In this document: one piece after another, positions 1-9,751 of the stretch
Layout: every line of letters starts with the position of its first letter
Position numbering within the stretch: position 1 is the first letter of the stretch
Source of the DNA: Bacteroidales bacterium
GTDB lineage: Bacteria > Bacteroidota > Bacteroidia > Bacteroidales > Muribaculaceae
Length of the DNA stretch: 64,000 nt
Direction of reading: 5' to 3'
Assembly (NCBI GenBank): GCA_019416425.1
Contig: DXXK01000052.1
Location: 1-64,000 of the forward strand
The notes under the pieces: generated by a model
What the model was told of the DNA's origin: nothing
Database searches by the model: none
Seen by the model: the letters and a program-made list of their open reading frames with translations, nothing else
Program-made: the position numbers and the translations under genes

Positions 1-83
1 CATAAAAATTAGTTTAAACAACTTCATTTAGTTTCAAATGAAAGAGCCAAGACTCATCTCCATGAAAATGTCAATGATAAGTT

Positions 84-1955
84 TTATTGGAGGAGGGAGG
101 CAATCTGGGGGTCGGTGAGGGTGGTGTAGACAGGGTTGCCGTTGGGGGTCAGGGAGGGGTCTGGCAGGGCGAAGAGGCGGGCTATCAGATCCTCCATCTC
201 GCGGGCCGAGAGCTTGACGCCACGGCGGATGGCTCCCGACCGGGCCATCACCAGCGCCAGCTTCTGACGCAATGTCGACGCCGGCTGCTGCTCGTTGCCG
301 TAATTCACCGAATCCTCGGTAACCGAGTCCAGGACCCGTAACAAAACATCCTTGGCCTCATGCGGCTGTATCATGGACGGAACCGCATTGATCTGCCATT
401 GCGTATCCGACAGATACTCCAGACGGAAACCCAAGGCCTTGAGGTTCTCGCCCACGCCGTCCAGGGCTGCGACCTGCGAAGCGTCCAGACTGACCGTCTC
501 GGGAAACATCAGTGTCTGCGTCACGATCTCCATATTGGCCGTGCGACGCATATATTCCTCGTACAGGATCTTGACATGCGCCCTATGCTGGTCAATCAAC
601 AGCAGCCCGTCGCCAAGCGTGGTCACAATATATTTCTGTCCGAACTGGATGCATATAGGACCGATTCCGCCATCTGATTCCTTATCGTCGAAGATTCCGG
701 TCGGAGCCGACGAGGAAGCCGCGTGCGTCAGCACGGTCTTGCTGCCTTGCACGGGGGCATCCGGATTCCTGACACCGTTATATACTTCCTCCCAGTTGCG
801 CGATATCGGCGTGGGACGGTAACTGTCCCGGACCGACTGCCGCTTCATCTCCTCAAAGGGATTGTAGTCCGACCGAAAACCCATGTCCGGAGCCGTCGGA
901 ACCTCGCCCGCGGGCAACGGACGCACATCCAGCGCATCGCTGTTGAAATCGATGCTGGGAACGGCCGAGAACTTACCCAGCGAAGTCTTGACCGCCTGCG
1001 TCAATATAGGCCAGATGGAACTCTCGTTCTCGAACTTGATCTCGTTCTTGGTGGGATGTATGTTGACGTCAATGGTATCGGGTTCAACAGTGAACACCAG
1101 GAAATAGTTGGGTTGCGTACCCTGGGCAATCAGGTTCTCATAACAGCTCAGCACCGCCTTGTGGAAATATGGATGACGCATGTTGCGGCCGTTCACAATC
1201 ATGTACTGCAAGGGATTGCGACAACGCGCGAACTCCGGACGAGATATGAATCCATCAATCCTGACCAACGGGGTGTCGATGTTGACCGGCAGCAAATGGT
1301 CACTGCTCAATGTGCCTTTCCATATCTCCTCGATACGCTGACGCAATGTGCCGGGACGCAAATCTATCTTGCGAGTACCGGTGTCGATGCTCATGCGCAA
1401 CGTATGGTTCACCAGAGCCAGCCGCTCGAATTCGCGCATGATGTTGGCCAGCTCGACGCTGTCGCTCTTCAGGAACTTACGCCGCGCCGGGACATTGAAG
1501 AACAATTTCTTGACGGCTATAACCGTGCCGCGCTCGGCCGCGACGGGTTCCTGAATCTTGACTTTGGAAGCCTCGATAACCAGACGTGTGCCCAGAGGAG
1601 AATCCTCGGAGCGCGTCTTAAGCTCGACCTCCGATATGGCGCACACTGACGGCAACGCCTCGCCACGGAAACCCATGCTGTGCAGCGAGAACAAGTCAGT
1701 AGCCTGCCGAATCTTGGACGTAGCGTGCCGCTCGAACGCCATACGGGCATCCGTCTCCGACATGCCGATACCGTTATCGCTGACCTGAATCAGCGTCTTT
1801 CCGGCATCGCGTATCACGATGTTTATCTCCGTAGCCTTGGCATCGACGGCATTCTCAACCAGTTCCTTGATTACCGAAGCCGGACGCTGAATGACCTCGC
1901 CGGCGGCAATCTGGTTGGCCACCGAGTCTGGAAGCAATCTGATGATATCACTCAT
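84..1955 (-). CDS. mutL: DNA mismatch repair protein MutL
   Basis: MutL (623 aa) is the ATPase that connects MutS mismatch recognition to downstream repair. The N-terminal GHKL ATPase is complete: the ENAVDA helix near residue 35, DNGIGM near 60 and GFRGEAL near 96. A variable linker (about 335-430) joins it to a C-terminal dimerisation domain. In that domain the motif expected for an endonuclease MutL, DQHA-x2-E-x4-E, reads DQHRAHVKILYE, with Val in place of the first Glu. The C-terminal CxHGRP-type zinc motif is also replaced, by PNGNP. Nicking activity is therefore doubtful. The gene is the last of a co-directional run and starts 8 nt after ostA. Family assignment is firm; the loss of nicking is inferred from motifs. 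Confidence 0.97.
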   Translation of the reverse strand: MSDIIRLLPDSVANQIAAGEVIQRPASVIKELVENAVDAKATEINIVIRDAGKTLIQVSDNGIGMSETDARMAFERHATSKIRQATDLFSLHSMGFRGEALPSVCAISEVELKTRSEDSPLGTRLVIEASKVKIQEPVAAERGTVIAVKKLFFNVPARRKFLKSDSVELANIMREFERLALVNHTLRMSIDTGTRKIDLRPGTLRQRIEEIWKGTLSSDHLLPVNIDTPLVRIDGFISRPEFARCRNPLQYMIVNGRNMRHPYFHKAVLSCYENLIAQGTQPNYFLVFTVEPDTIDVNIHPTKNEIKFENESSIWPILTQAVKTSLGKFSAVPSIDFNSDALDVRPLPAGEVPTAPDMGFRSDYNPFEEMKRQSVRDSYRPTPISRNWEEVYNGVRNPDAPVQGSKTVLTHAASSSAPTGIFDDKESDGGIGPICIQFGQKYIVTTLGDGLLLIDQHRAHVKILYEEYMRRTANMEIVTQTLMFPETVSLDASQVAALDGVGENLKALGFRLEYLSDTQWQINAVPSMIQPHEAKDVLLRVLDSVTEDSVNYGNEQQPASTLRQKLALVMARSGAIRRGVKLSAREMEDLIARLFALPDPSLTPNGNPVYTTLTDPQIASLLQ

Positions 1956-1963
1956 ACCACTCG

Positions 1964-4138
1964 CTACTTATTCGCCTTGACACTTCGGACCTTAGCCTTC
2001 ATATCGGACGGTTTCGGTGCCGGGGCCTTGATCAACGGAGCCTCCCTGAACCACTTCTCCAGCGGCTCAGGCACCTCGCCCAGCTCGTCAACCCAGCGGA
2101 CACGATCGCCGTACCACTGGCGGACAGGCCTAAGCACTTTCAGCCAGCGGAAACCCTGCAGATACTTCTGCGAGTTCTTGACCTGACCGATAGGAGTGAC
2201 GGAACCTGAGACATCGGGCCACATCTTCAGATGATCGATCTTGCCGTCGCCGAAGTCGGCTGTCAGGAACGAGCTCTCGGCCGTCACGAACTTGTTGACG
2301 GTGGAATCCTTCTCCTGCGGCATCATTATGACCTGGACGTTGCCGTCTATCTCCAGACGCTTGACGGTCTCGTTCTCGATAAACGCCTTCATCGTTGTTC
2401 CGGATACCTGATTGTAGAAATCCTCGTCGACATGCTCGGCCACGATACCCGATTCCGGCAGATATGCCCAATCGGCCGTCGAGTCGTTCAGATGAATATC
2501 GATACGGTTACCAAGCACCTGGCGCTCGCCGCTCCAGACCACGGGCTTGCGCAGCATATACATCATGGAGTCATACTGCTCATAGATCAGCGTATCGGCG
2601 ACTCCCTGCACATCCTTGTTGAAGAAGCGTGCGCGGCCTATGGCCTTTGCCTTATGAAAATCCTTAGGCACCATCAGGTTGGAGTCACGTCCAAGCTTGT
2701 CGAACCGCGGGCCAAGCAGTTTAGCCTTGTCCACGCTGTCATTTTTCAATGAGCCGACCGAGTCCATGACCACACTGTCCGTGGTAAGGACGCTGATAGA
2801 GTCCATTACCTCAAGATTCCCTGTTCCACCGACAGAGTCAGCCATAGCGGCATGCGATGCCGTCGGAGCCTTACGGACACCATGTCCGGCTACGGGAAAA
2901 TTCAACGGCAGCAGCCGCAGATGGTACGGCATTGAGTCAGCCAGTTCCTGGAGGGAGCCATACTTAGAAAGACGCTCGCGCGTAGCCTTGCTGTAATTAT
3001 TGTTGAGCGAGTCAGGCCATACCATGACGGTACGCATCAGGGACAGTATGGTATCGGCACGCAGGAACAGAGAGTCAGGCCGCGAATACTCGATCAGCAG
3101 CGGATATTCCGTGGCGAAAGCCTCACGCGTCGAGTCATTGTACTCGCCGTAGCCACCGATCAGCTGCACCTTGCGCGCGGTGTCTGTGATCACCATGGCC
3201 GCCGAGATCTTGGCGGGGTCGCGGAAGCGGAACGCACGGCTCAGGCGAGTCTGTTTGTCATAGACTATGCTGTCACCCTCCAGGGTGGTGACGTTCCTGA
3301 CCGAGTCGCTGTGCAGGATTGTGGAACGCTGCGTCAGCTGGGCATGGTCGTTCTCGGTATCATACCAACCCTGAGTGGTGATGATGGTGTCGTTGGCGCC
3401 CTCGATAATGGTACGGGTGTTGATACTTGCTATATGGTTCTGGGTATTGTAATCCAGCTCGCTGCTCTTCATCCTGTAGCCGTCCTTGTCGTTCACCAGT
3501 ACCACGTCGTCGCGGAACTTGGCAAGACGTGTCCGGGGAGAATACTCGCCGTAGACTGATGTCAGGGTATTCATGTCATCCTCCAGCACACCGCCGGTGG
3601 TGTACCATCCCAGCTCGTTGGCCACATCGTAGTCCAGCGAGTCTGTACGCAGCGACACCGTGCGGTTCATCAGCTCGACCTTGTCGCGCGATGGTCCGCG
3701 CACCAGCGTGGCATGCTTCTCGGCGCCATTGTAGTAGAGCCTGTCGGAATACACGAACAGCGTGTCGCCCTGCTGCATCTGCACATGGCCGAACGCGTTC
3801 ATCGAGTTTTTCTCCGGATAATAATAGGCCGAGTCGCAGAACATATACATGTTGCCCTGGCGGAACTTCACCTTGCCTTTCACAATCTGATACTCCTCGA
3901 ACGAATTCTGAGGACGGAAAAGCGAGTCGGCATACTCCAGGAAGACCTTGTCGTCCTGGTAGCGGTTCTCGTCCGGTATAGTCGGCTTGATGGGCTCGCG
4001 AGGCTTGGGACGATTATAGTTCTCGGTCTGCGTCTTCCTGTTCTGGCTCTGGGCATAGGCCGCCCCGATCCAGCTTGACGCCAGACCCAGCAGCATACCG
4101 GCCACAATCAGCAATATCAATCCTCTGGTCTTCCTCAC
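1964..4138 (-). CDS. OstA/LptA-like periplasmic protein of the LPS transport superfamily
   Basis: This 724-aa protein has a signal peptide (basic RKTR, a hydrophobic stretch to about residue 29, then an AYAQS-type cleavage site). It is followed by a repetitive beta-rich body with many short phrases such as YNTQN, DTLIYEQYDSMMY and GNRIDIHLNDSTADW, typical of the OstA/LptA/LptD-N beta-taco fold (OstA_2 family of Bacteroidota). Such proteins bridge lipopolysaccharide across the periplasm. The middle (about 430-480) is low complexity and rich in DSV repeats, and the C-terminus is basic. It lies between the surA-like gene (24 nt away) and mutL. An LPS-transport role is inferred from family and context; it is too short to be a full LptD barrel. 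Confidence 0.85.
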   Translation of the reverse strand: MRKTRGLILLIVAGMLLGLASSWIGAAYAQSQNRKTQTENYNRPKPREPIKPTIPDENRYQDDKVFLEYADSLFRPQNSFEEYQIVKGKVKFRQGNMYMFCDSAYYYPEKNSMNAFGHVQMQQGDTLFVYSDRLYYNGAEKHATLVRGPSRDKVELMNRTVSLRTDSLDYDVANELGWYTTGGVLEDDMNTLTSVYGEYSPRTRLAKFRDDVVLVNDKDGYRMKSSELDYNTQNHIASINTRTIIEGANDTIITTQGWYDTENDHAQLTQRSTILHSDSVRNVTTLEGDSIVYDKQTRLSRAFRFRDPAKISAAMVITDTARKVQLIGGYGEYNDSTREAFATEYPLLIEYSRPDSLFLRADTILSLMRTVMVWPDSLNNNYSKATRERLSKYGSLQELADSMPYHLRLLPLNFPVAGHGVRKAPTASHAAMADSVGGTGNLEVMDSISVLTTDSVVMDSVGSLKNDSVDKAKLLGPRFDKLGRDSNLMVPKDFHKAKAIGRARFFNKDVQGVADTLIYEQYDSMMYMLRKPVVWSGERQVLGNRIDIHLNDSTADWAYLPESGIVAEHVDEDFYNQVSGTTMKAFIENETVKRLEIDGNVQVIMMPQEKDSTVNKFVTAESSFLTADFGDGKIDHLKMWPDVSGSVTPIGQVKNSQKYLQGFRWLKVLRPVRQWYGDRVRWVDELGEVPEPLEKWFREAPLIKAPAPKPSDMKAKVRSVKANK

Positions 4139-4161
4139 AGCGAATCAATGTTCAAGGTCAT

Positions 4162-5523
4162 TCACTTGACCCATCCGTCGTAAGTGAACTCACAGCCCTC
4201 CCAGCCTTCGGCGATATGGGTGTAGGTGTCCTTGATTTTCTTTTCAATCCAGTCCTTGATGATTTTCTGCTTGGCGGAGTTCTCGTACATGTTCTTGATC
4301 ATATTGAAGTCATCGGACAACGTGGCCTTATGGCCCGGCACACGAGTCTTAAGCTTGACTATGGACACCACGTCGCGGTTCTTCTTGGGATCCTTCATGA
4401 TGAACGCCTCGGACACGTCTCCGGGCTGCATCAGTTCGATCTTGCTTGCCGCCTCGGCGGGCAGGTCCTGCATCTCGAAGCGTGTGCTGCCCGTCTGTGG
4501 ATTGATCATCAGTCCCTTGTTGTTGCGCGTGTCCTTGTCCTGCGAGACGAAACGTGCGGCCTCCTCGAACGTGAAGGCACCGCTTACAATCTCCTTGCGC
4601 ATGGAGTCAAGGCGCACAACCGCGTTGGTCAAGTCCTGAGGAGCCACCTTGGGAGTCAGCAGGATATGGCGAACGTTAACCTGGTCGCCACGCTTGTCGA
4701 TCAGCTGTATGATATGGAAACCATATTCGGTCTCGACAATTCGCGATACCTTCTTGGGATCGTTCAGATTGAACGCCACAGCCGAGAATTCCGGCACGAA
4801 ATCAGCGCGTCCATGGTAACCCAGCTCGCCACCCTGCATGGCCGATCCATCCTCGGAATATGCGATTGCCAATGTAGAGAATTCGGCCTCGCCCTTGTTG
4901 ATACGGTCGGCGTACTCGCGCAGACGCGACTTCACGTCATCGATCTCCTGCTGGGGAATCTCCGGATTGACGGTTATGATCTGCGCCTCTACCTGCATCG
5001 GCACATAGGGAATACTGTCTTCAGGGAGCGAGTTATAGTACTTCGTAACCTCGCTGGGGGTTCCCTTGACATGCTTGGTCAGATTACCCTTCACCTGATC
5101 GATTATGTAATTGCTGCGCATCACGTCCATAAGCTGGGCGCGCAACTGAGGATAGCTCTTGTGGAAATATTCCTCGACTTTCTCGCGCGAGCCGAGGTTT
5201 GCGATAAAGTAATCCAGACGGCGGTCCACCTGCGAGGCCACCTGGTTCTCCGGAGCTTCGACTGTATCGATCTTGGCCTGGTGCAGGAACAGCTTGTCCA
5301 CAGCAAGCATCTCAGGGATCACGCAGTAAGGGTCACCGCCAATCGGCGTACCTTCGGAACGCATCTGCGCGTACTGTTCCTCGACGTCCGAACGAAATAT
5401 CGCCTCGTCACCCACAATCCAGGCAACCTCGTCGACCACATTTTTCTTGACCGGTGCCGCCACGGCGCAGATTCCCGCAAACGCCGCCAGACATATACCT
5501 GTTATTAGTTTTCCTTTATTCAT
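4162..5523 (-). CDS. SurA-like periplasmic peptidyl-prolyl isomerase/chaperone
   Basis: The product resembles SurA, which escorts unfolded outer-membrane proteins through the periplasm. I chose the Met at 5523 because it places MNKGKLITGICLAAFAG at the N-terminus as a signal peptide. Two earlier in-frame Met codons (5541, 5532) lie inside the upstream gene. A SurA_N helical region covers about 25-165. Two parvulin-type domains follow, the first around 170-280 (GGELGYHGRADFVPEF, then YGFHIIQLIDKR) and the second around 285-400 (VRHILL near its start). The chosen start overlaps the end of the upstream gene by 8 nt, suggesting translational coupling. Its neighbours, an OstA-like protein and another SurA-like lipoprotein, support a role in outer-membrane assembly. 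Confidence 0.9.
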   Translation of the reverse strand: MNKGKLITGICLAAFAGICAVAAPVKKNVVDEVAWIVGDEAIFRSDVEEQYAQMRSEGTPIGGDPYCVIPEMLAVDKLFLHQAKIDTVEAPENQVASQVDRRLDYFIANLGSREKVEEYFHKSYPQLRAQLMDVMRSNYIIDQVKGNLTKHVKGTPSEVTKYYNSLPEDSIPYVPMQVEAQIITVNPEIPQQEIDDVKSRLREYADRINKGEAEFSTLAIAYSEDGSAMQGGELGYHGRADFVPEFSAVAFNLNDPKKVSRIVETEYGFHIIQLIDKRGDQVNVRHILLTPKVAPQDLTNAVVRLDSMRKEIVSGAFTFEEAARFVSQDKDTRNNKGLMINPQTGSTRFEMQDLPAEAASKIELMQPGDVSEAFIMKDPKKNRDVVSIVKLKTRVPGHKATLSDDFNMIKNMYENSAKQKIIKDWIEKKIKDTYTHIAEGWEGCEFTYDGWVK

Positions 5524-6448
5524 AATTGTCATTTTTTCCATTCTTATCGTTAGTCAGCCTCCCGGTAGCCGGGTCATACAGCCCCTTACGCAACCTGCCG
5601 TCGGACTCCTCGCGCCTGTAGACATCGCGGACAATCTCCTGACGTCTGCCCGCAACATCCTCCTGCAGCAACATCTCGCCGACCAGCTGGCGTGCATAAT
5701 CGCTCGGCATCTTGCTGCCGGCAGACACATAATCGGAAATGTGGATTATGTAGACCGAACCGCCGTACTGTGTCTCGAAGTCCCTGTTGGCCTCCAGAAA
5801 CGCATCGGCATCGTCGAACCTATAGGGAATCAGGTCGGCCACCTCATGCCAGGGATGCCACCGGTCCATGAAATACTCATACTGAGTGGCACCGCGGAAC
5901 TTGTCATGCTCCAGCTTATCCACCGAATAGTCCGTCGATGTCTTCATCCATCTGCGCAAAGCGCCCAGATTGGAATCGTCCTCCCCGACCTTCAGGAAGA
6001 TGCCTTTCACAACCGGTTCATCCAGAATCATGCTGTCACGCATCCGGGCCAGAGTCTTCTCCACTCTGCGGCCGCTGACATTGGGGTCGACACTCCTATC
6101 CACCCGAGCCAGATAACGACTCAGTATCAGGTCCGAGCGATACTGTTCCACAATCCGTTCCACCTCCTCGATGTCCGGCAGATTCCTGGCGGCGTAATCC
6201 GTCAGTACCTCCCTGCGCAGCCATGTCTCGACTATGGCACGGAACATCGCGACACTGTCCTCCGGTTCAAGGCCGCGTGGAATCTGATGGACTACCTCCC
6301 TGAGCATCAACGCAGTGTCACCATATGCCACAACCACTATATCATCCTGCTCGACTGGCACAGGCTTACGGTGACAGCCCGCTGTCGGAACCGTCACTGC
6401 CACCATCACCGGCAATATGGACAACATCCACTTTAATGTCCGTAACAT
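5516..6448 (-). CDS. SurA-N-like lipoprotein without a clear isomerase domain
   Basis: This 310-aa protein starts with a short basic stretch (LRTLK), a hydrophobic core and a Cys after PTAG near residue 24, so it is probably a lipoprotein, although the lipobox is not ideal. The region from about 40 to 130 (LREVVHQIPRGLEPEDSV, then helices ending in RSDLILSRYLA) resembles the helical N-domain of SurA/PrsA foldases. The remainder lacks the HILL and GGxLG-type phrases of parvulin domains. It is the first gene of the run leading to surA-like, ostA-like and mutL. A non-catalytic periplasmic chaperone is my inference; the family is often annotated simply as peptidylprolyl isomerase. Confidence 0.65.
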   Translation of the reverse strand: MLRTLKWMLSILPVMVAVTVPTAGCHRKPVPVEQDDIVVVAYGDTALMLREVVHQIPRGLEPEDSVAMFRAIVETWLRREVLTDYAARNLPDIEEVERIVEQYRSDLILSRYLARVDRSVDPNVSGRRVEKTLARMRDSMILDEPVVKGIFLKVGEDDSNLGALRRWMKTSTDYSVDKLEHDKFRGATQYEYFMDRWHPWHEVADLIPYRFDDADAFLEANRDFETQYGGSVYIIHISDYVSAGSKMPSDYARQLVGEMLLQEDVAGRRQEIVRDVYRREESDGRLRKGLYDPATGRLTNDKNGKNDNYE

Positions 6449-6457
6449 ATCAAGCTA

Positions 6458-6465
6458 CAAATTTA
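6458..6465 (-). promoter_or_regulatory. Candidate -7 element of the surA/ostA/mutL run
   Basis: On the minus strand this reads TAAATTTG, an exact TAnnTTTG match. A CAA trinucleotide (plus strand) at 6482-6484 is only a weak -33 candidate. Transcription would begin near 6453, leaving a leader of only about 5 nt before the ATG at 6448. Confidence 0.5.
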
Positions 6466-6572
6466 CGAATTTTTTTCGATACAACGGCAATACTACCCCT
6501 AAAAACCGAAAACGTCCCGACCGGATGGGTCCGGACGGGACGAAAATCAGTTACTTATGAGTCAATTAGCGG

Positions 6573-8165
6573 TCAGCCCTTGGCCTTGACTGCAGCATGC
6601 TCTACAGGGAGACATTTGATGTAGTTGGCTATATACTTGTTGAAACCTTCCACAGCCTTGGGAGTCGGAGCAATCTCCGTACCGGTATTTCCTGCGAACA
6701 CCACATTGTCCAGCCAGTTGTCCAGCTGACGGCTGTCGGGATTGTTGACCATGTAGGAAGCCAGCAGGGCCATACCCCAGGCTCCCCCCTCGCCAGCTGT
6801 CTCCATGACGGAGATGGGTGTGTTGAGCGCGGCAGCCAAAATGCTCTGGCCCACCACCGGAGTCTTGAACAGACCACCGTGACCGGTGATTCGGTCCACC
6901 TTGACATGCTCCTCGTTGAACAGGATGTCATTGCCTACCTTCAGCACGGCCACGGCCGCGTTGATGCCTGCGCGCACAAAGTTGGCCAGATTGAACTTGT
7001 CCTTGACCGAACGTACGAACAGAGGCGCACCCTCCTCCAGGCCCATTACAGGCTCGCCTGAGAAGTAGTTGTAGGATACCAGACCGCCGCAATCCTCGTC
7101 GCCGGTCAGCGCATGATTGTATAGCAGACCGTAGATCTCGCCAATGTCACGCTTGCCACCGAGCAATGAAGCAAACTCGGCGAACATGCCTACCCAGGCA
7201 TTGAGGTCCGATGTGCAGTTGTTGCAATGCACCATGGCCACAAGGCTTCCGTCAGGAGTGGTAACCATGTCGATGGCCTCGTACGGCTTGCTCAGTTCCT
7301 TCTCCAGCACGATCATGGAGAAAGACGACGTACCGGCGGAAACATTGCCCGTCCTCTGGCGGACGGCGTTGGTGGCAACCATTCCGGTGCCGGCGTCGCC
7401 CTCGGGAGGGCATACGGGAACGCCACCCTTCAGCTTGCCCGAGATGTCCAGACGGTTGGCGCCTTCCTGCGACAGCATTCCGGCGCTCTCGCCAGCAAGC
7501 CTGATCTTGGGCAGGATATCTTCCAGCTTATGGGTGAAGCCCTTGGAGACAGCCAGTTTGTCGAACTTCTCGACCATAGCGGAGTCGTAGTTCTTAGTAG
7601 CCGGATCTACGGGAAGCATACCCGAGGCGTCACCAATACCTAATACTTTCTCCCCTGTCAGCTGCCAGTGAATGTAGCCGGCCAGTGTGGTGAAGAAATC
7701 CACCTGGTTGACATGCGGCTCCTGGTCCAGGATGGCCTGGTATAGGTGCGAGATGCTCCAGCGCAACGGGATGTTGTAGTTGAACAGCTCCGACAGCTCG
7801 GCAGCGGCCTTGCCGGTGTTTGTGTTACGCCAGGTGCGGAAGGCAGCCAGCATCTTGCCGTCCTTGTCGAACGGCATGTAGCCGTGCATCATGGCGCTGA
7901 TGCCGATGGCGGCGAGGTTCTCGATGTCCACCTCGTACCTGCGGCGGACATCCTCGGTCAAGTCGCGGTAGCAGTCCTGCAGACCGAACCAGATCGCTTC
8001 CAGGGAATATGTCCAAAGACCGTCCACCAGCTGGTTCTCCCAGGTGTGGCTGCCCTGTGCTATGGGATTGTTCCGATCGTCGACCAGAACGGCCTTGATT
8101 CGAGTAGAGCCGAACTCGATACCGAGTACGGCCTTACCCTCAAGAATAATCGAACGAGCGTCCAT
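6573..8165 (-). CDS. araB: FGGY-family sugar kinase, probable L-ribulokinase AraB
   Basis: This 530-aa kinase belongs to the FGGY family. It shows the N-terminal phosphate-1 loop (GIEFGSTRIKAVL, about 15-27), a substrate-region phrase AIGISAMMHGYMP near 90, the GTGMVATNAV stretch near 255 and the C-terminal ATP-binding phrases ITGHGGLFKTP and GEGGAWGMALL. By position it phosphorylates L-ribulose to L-ribulose 5-phosphate. It begins 3 nt after the araA stop. In Bacteroides the arabinose-operon kinase is likewise a xylulokinase-like FGGY protein rather than a classic E. coli AraB, so sequence alone would also allow a xylulokinase label. It is the last gene of the operon. Confidence 0.88.
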   Translation of the reverse strand: MDARSIILEGKAVLGIEFGSTRIKAVLVDDRNNPIAQGSHTWENQLVDGLWTYSLEAIWFGLQDCYRDLTEDVRRRYEVDIENLAAIGISAMMHGYMPFDKDGKMLAAFRTWRNTNTGKAAAELSELFNYNIPLRWSISHLYQAILDQEPHVNQVDFFTTLAGYIHWQLTGEKVLGIGDASGMLPVDPATKNYDSAMVEKFDKLAVSKGFTHKLEDILPKIRLAGESAGMLSQEGANRLDISGKLKGGVPVCPPEGDAGTGMVATNAVRQRTGNVSAGTSSFSMIVLEKELSKPYEAIDMVTTPDGSLVAMVHCNNCTSDLNAWVGMFAEFASLLGGKRDIGEIYGLLYNHALTGDEDCGGLVSYNYFSGEPVMGLEEGAPLFVRSVKDKFNLANFVRAGINAAVAVLKVGNDILFNEEHVKVDRITGHGGLFKTPVVGQSILAAALNTPISVMETAGEGGAWGMALLASYMVNNPDSRQLDNWLDNVVFAGNTGTEIAPTPKAVEGFNKYIANYIKCLPVEHAAVKAKG

Positions 8166-8168
8166 CGC

Positions 8169-9695
8169 TTACTTGTTGAGCATGTAATAAACGTCGTTGT
8201 AACGCAGCTCGCGCTTAAACTCGGGGATGGTGGTGTTCTTGTCGATGCGTACCATCTCGATACCTGCGATCTCGGCGTAATCCTCCCAGAACTCGGGAGT
8301 AACGGCGTAGCTGAAGCAGGAGTGGTGCGTACCGCCGGCCAGAATCCATGCGCCGGCGCCGGTAGCGAAGTCGGGCATCGGGATCCACAGAGCGGATGCG
8401 ACGGGCAGCTTGGGCAGCGGCTTCGACTTGATGCACTCCACGTCGTTAACGATCAGGCGGAAACGGTTGCCCAAGTCGATTACCGTAGCGGTCAGACCTG
8501 TGCCGGGACGCGAGGTGAATACCAGACGCGCGGTCTGGGCCTTGCGGATGCCGATACCCAGGAAATGAACCTCCAGACGGGGCTTCTCCTCGGCGATCAT
8601 CGGGCATACCTCCAGCATGTGGGCCTGCAGGATGGCGCTCTGCTTGCCGTCGAAGTTCAGTGTATAGTCCTCCAGGAACGAGCAACCGCCTTCCATACCC
8701 TGGGTCATGTACCACAGCGTGCGGTACAGGGCAGCGGACTTCCAGTCGCCCTCGGCTCCGAAGCCATAACCCTCGGCCATGAGACGCTGTGAAGCCAGAC
8801 CGGGAATCTGGTCGAAGCCAACGAACTTAGGATCGTTGATGTCATCGGTTCCCAGGTCATCGAAGTTGGTTGTGAAGCCCTTGGCGTTGTGAGCCTTAAG
8901 GCAGGCACGTATGGCCAGCTCGGCGCGGGCGGCGTTCCTGACCGACTTGTTGGCCACGGAACCTTCCTCCTTGATGTCGTCACCAACCACATACTCGTTC
9001 AGGTAGGTCTGGTACAGCTTCTCCACTTCGGCGTCCTCGACCTTCTTGTAGAACTCCATCAACTCGCTGACGGGAACGTAGTCCACATGGTAACCCATAC
9101 GGATCTCGGCGTCAACCTTGTCACCGTCGGTAACGGCCACGTTGTTCATCTGGTCGCCGAAGCGGATGATGGTCATGTCCTGGGCGTCGGACCATGCTGC
9201 GGCCACACGCTGCCATACTGCTATGTGGTCCTGAGTCTCCTTGTCGGTCCAATGGCCGACGACAACCTTGCGGGCTATCTTGAGACGGGCGCAGATGTGG
9301 CCGAACTCACGGTCGCCATGTGCGGACTGGTTCAGGTTCATGAAGTCCATGTCCATGGTGTCCCATGGAATCTCAGCGTTGTACTGCGTGTGGAGGTGCA
9401 GCAGCGGCTTACGCAGGGCCTGCAGGCCGTGGATCCACATCTTGGCGGGCGAGAAGGTATGCATCCATGTGATGATACCGACGCACTTCGGGTCGTTGTT
9501 GGCGGCCTTCATGACGGCCTCCACTTCCTTCGATGAGTTGGCCGTACCCTTGTAGACCACCTTGATGGGAAGGTTTCCGGAATTGTTCAGACCATCGACC
9601 ATCTCCTTGGAGTGACCGTCAACTGCGACTACGGCGTCGCCACCATATAGCAACTGGGCACCAGTGACCCACCAGACTTCTAAATTCTCAAACAT
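8169..9695 (-). CDS. araA: L-arabinose isomerase
   Basis: AraA (508 aa, close to the 500 aa of E. coli) interconverts L-arabinose and L-ribulose in the cytoplasm with a Mn2+ cofactor. Diagnostic phrases are VWWVTGAQLLYG at the N-terminus, ITWMHTFSPAKMWI near 95, LHLHTQYNAEIPWD near 120, the Glu-bearing GDWKSAALYR and GGCSFLEDYT near 310-335, and GGTHHSCF near 447 with a metal-ligand His. It lies between araD and araB in one transcription unit, 56 nt after araD. The call is secure. Confidence 0.97.
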   Translation of the reverse strand: MFENLEVWWVTGAQLLYGGDAVVAVDGHSKEMVDGLNNSGNLPIKVVYKGTANSSKEVEAVMKAANNDPKCVGIITWMHTFSPAKMWIHGLQALRKPLLHLHTQYNAEIPWDTMDMDFMNLNQSAHGDREFGHICARLKIARKVVVGHWTDKETQDHIAVWQRVAAAWSDAQDMTIIRFGDQMNNVAVTDGDKVDAEIRMGYHVDYVPVSELMEFYKKVEDAEVEKLYQTYLNEYVVGDDIKEEGSVANKSVRNAARAELAIRACLKAHNAKGFTTNFDDLGTDDINDPKFVGFDQIPGLASQRLMAEGYGFGAEGDWKSAALYRTLWYMTQGMEGGCSFLEDYTLNFDGKQSAILQAHMLEVCPMIAEEKPRLEVHFLGIGIRKAQTARLVFTSRPGTGLTATVIDLGNRFRLIVNDVECIKSKPLPKLPVASALWIPMPDFATGAGAWILAGGTHHSCFSYAVTPEFWEDYAEIAGIEMVRIDKNTTIPEFKRELRYNDVYYMLNK

Positions 9696-9751
9696 AGTTC
9701 TTGATAGTTAAGGTTATTTTAATTGTTGTTTGTTATTCTCAAGCCCCTGTA

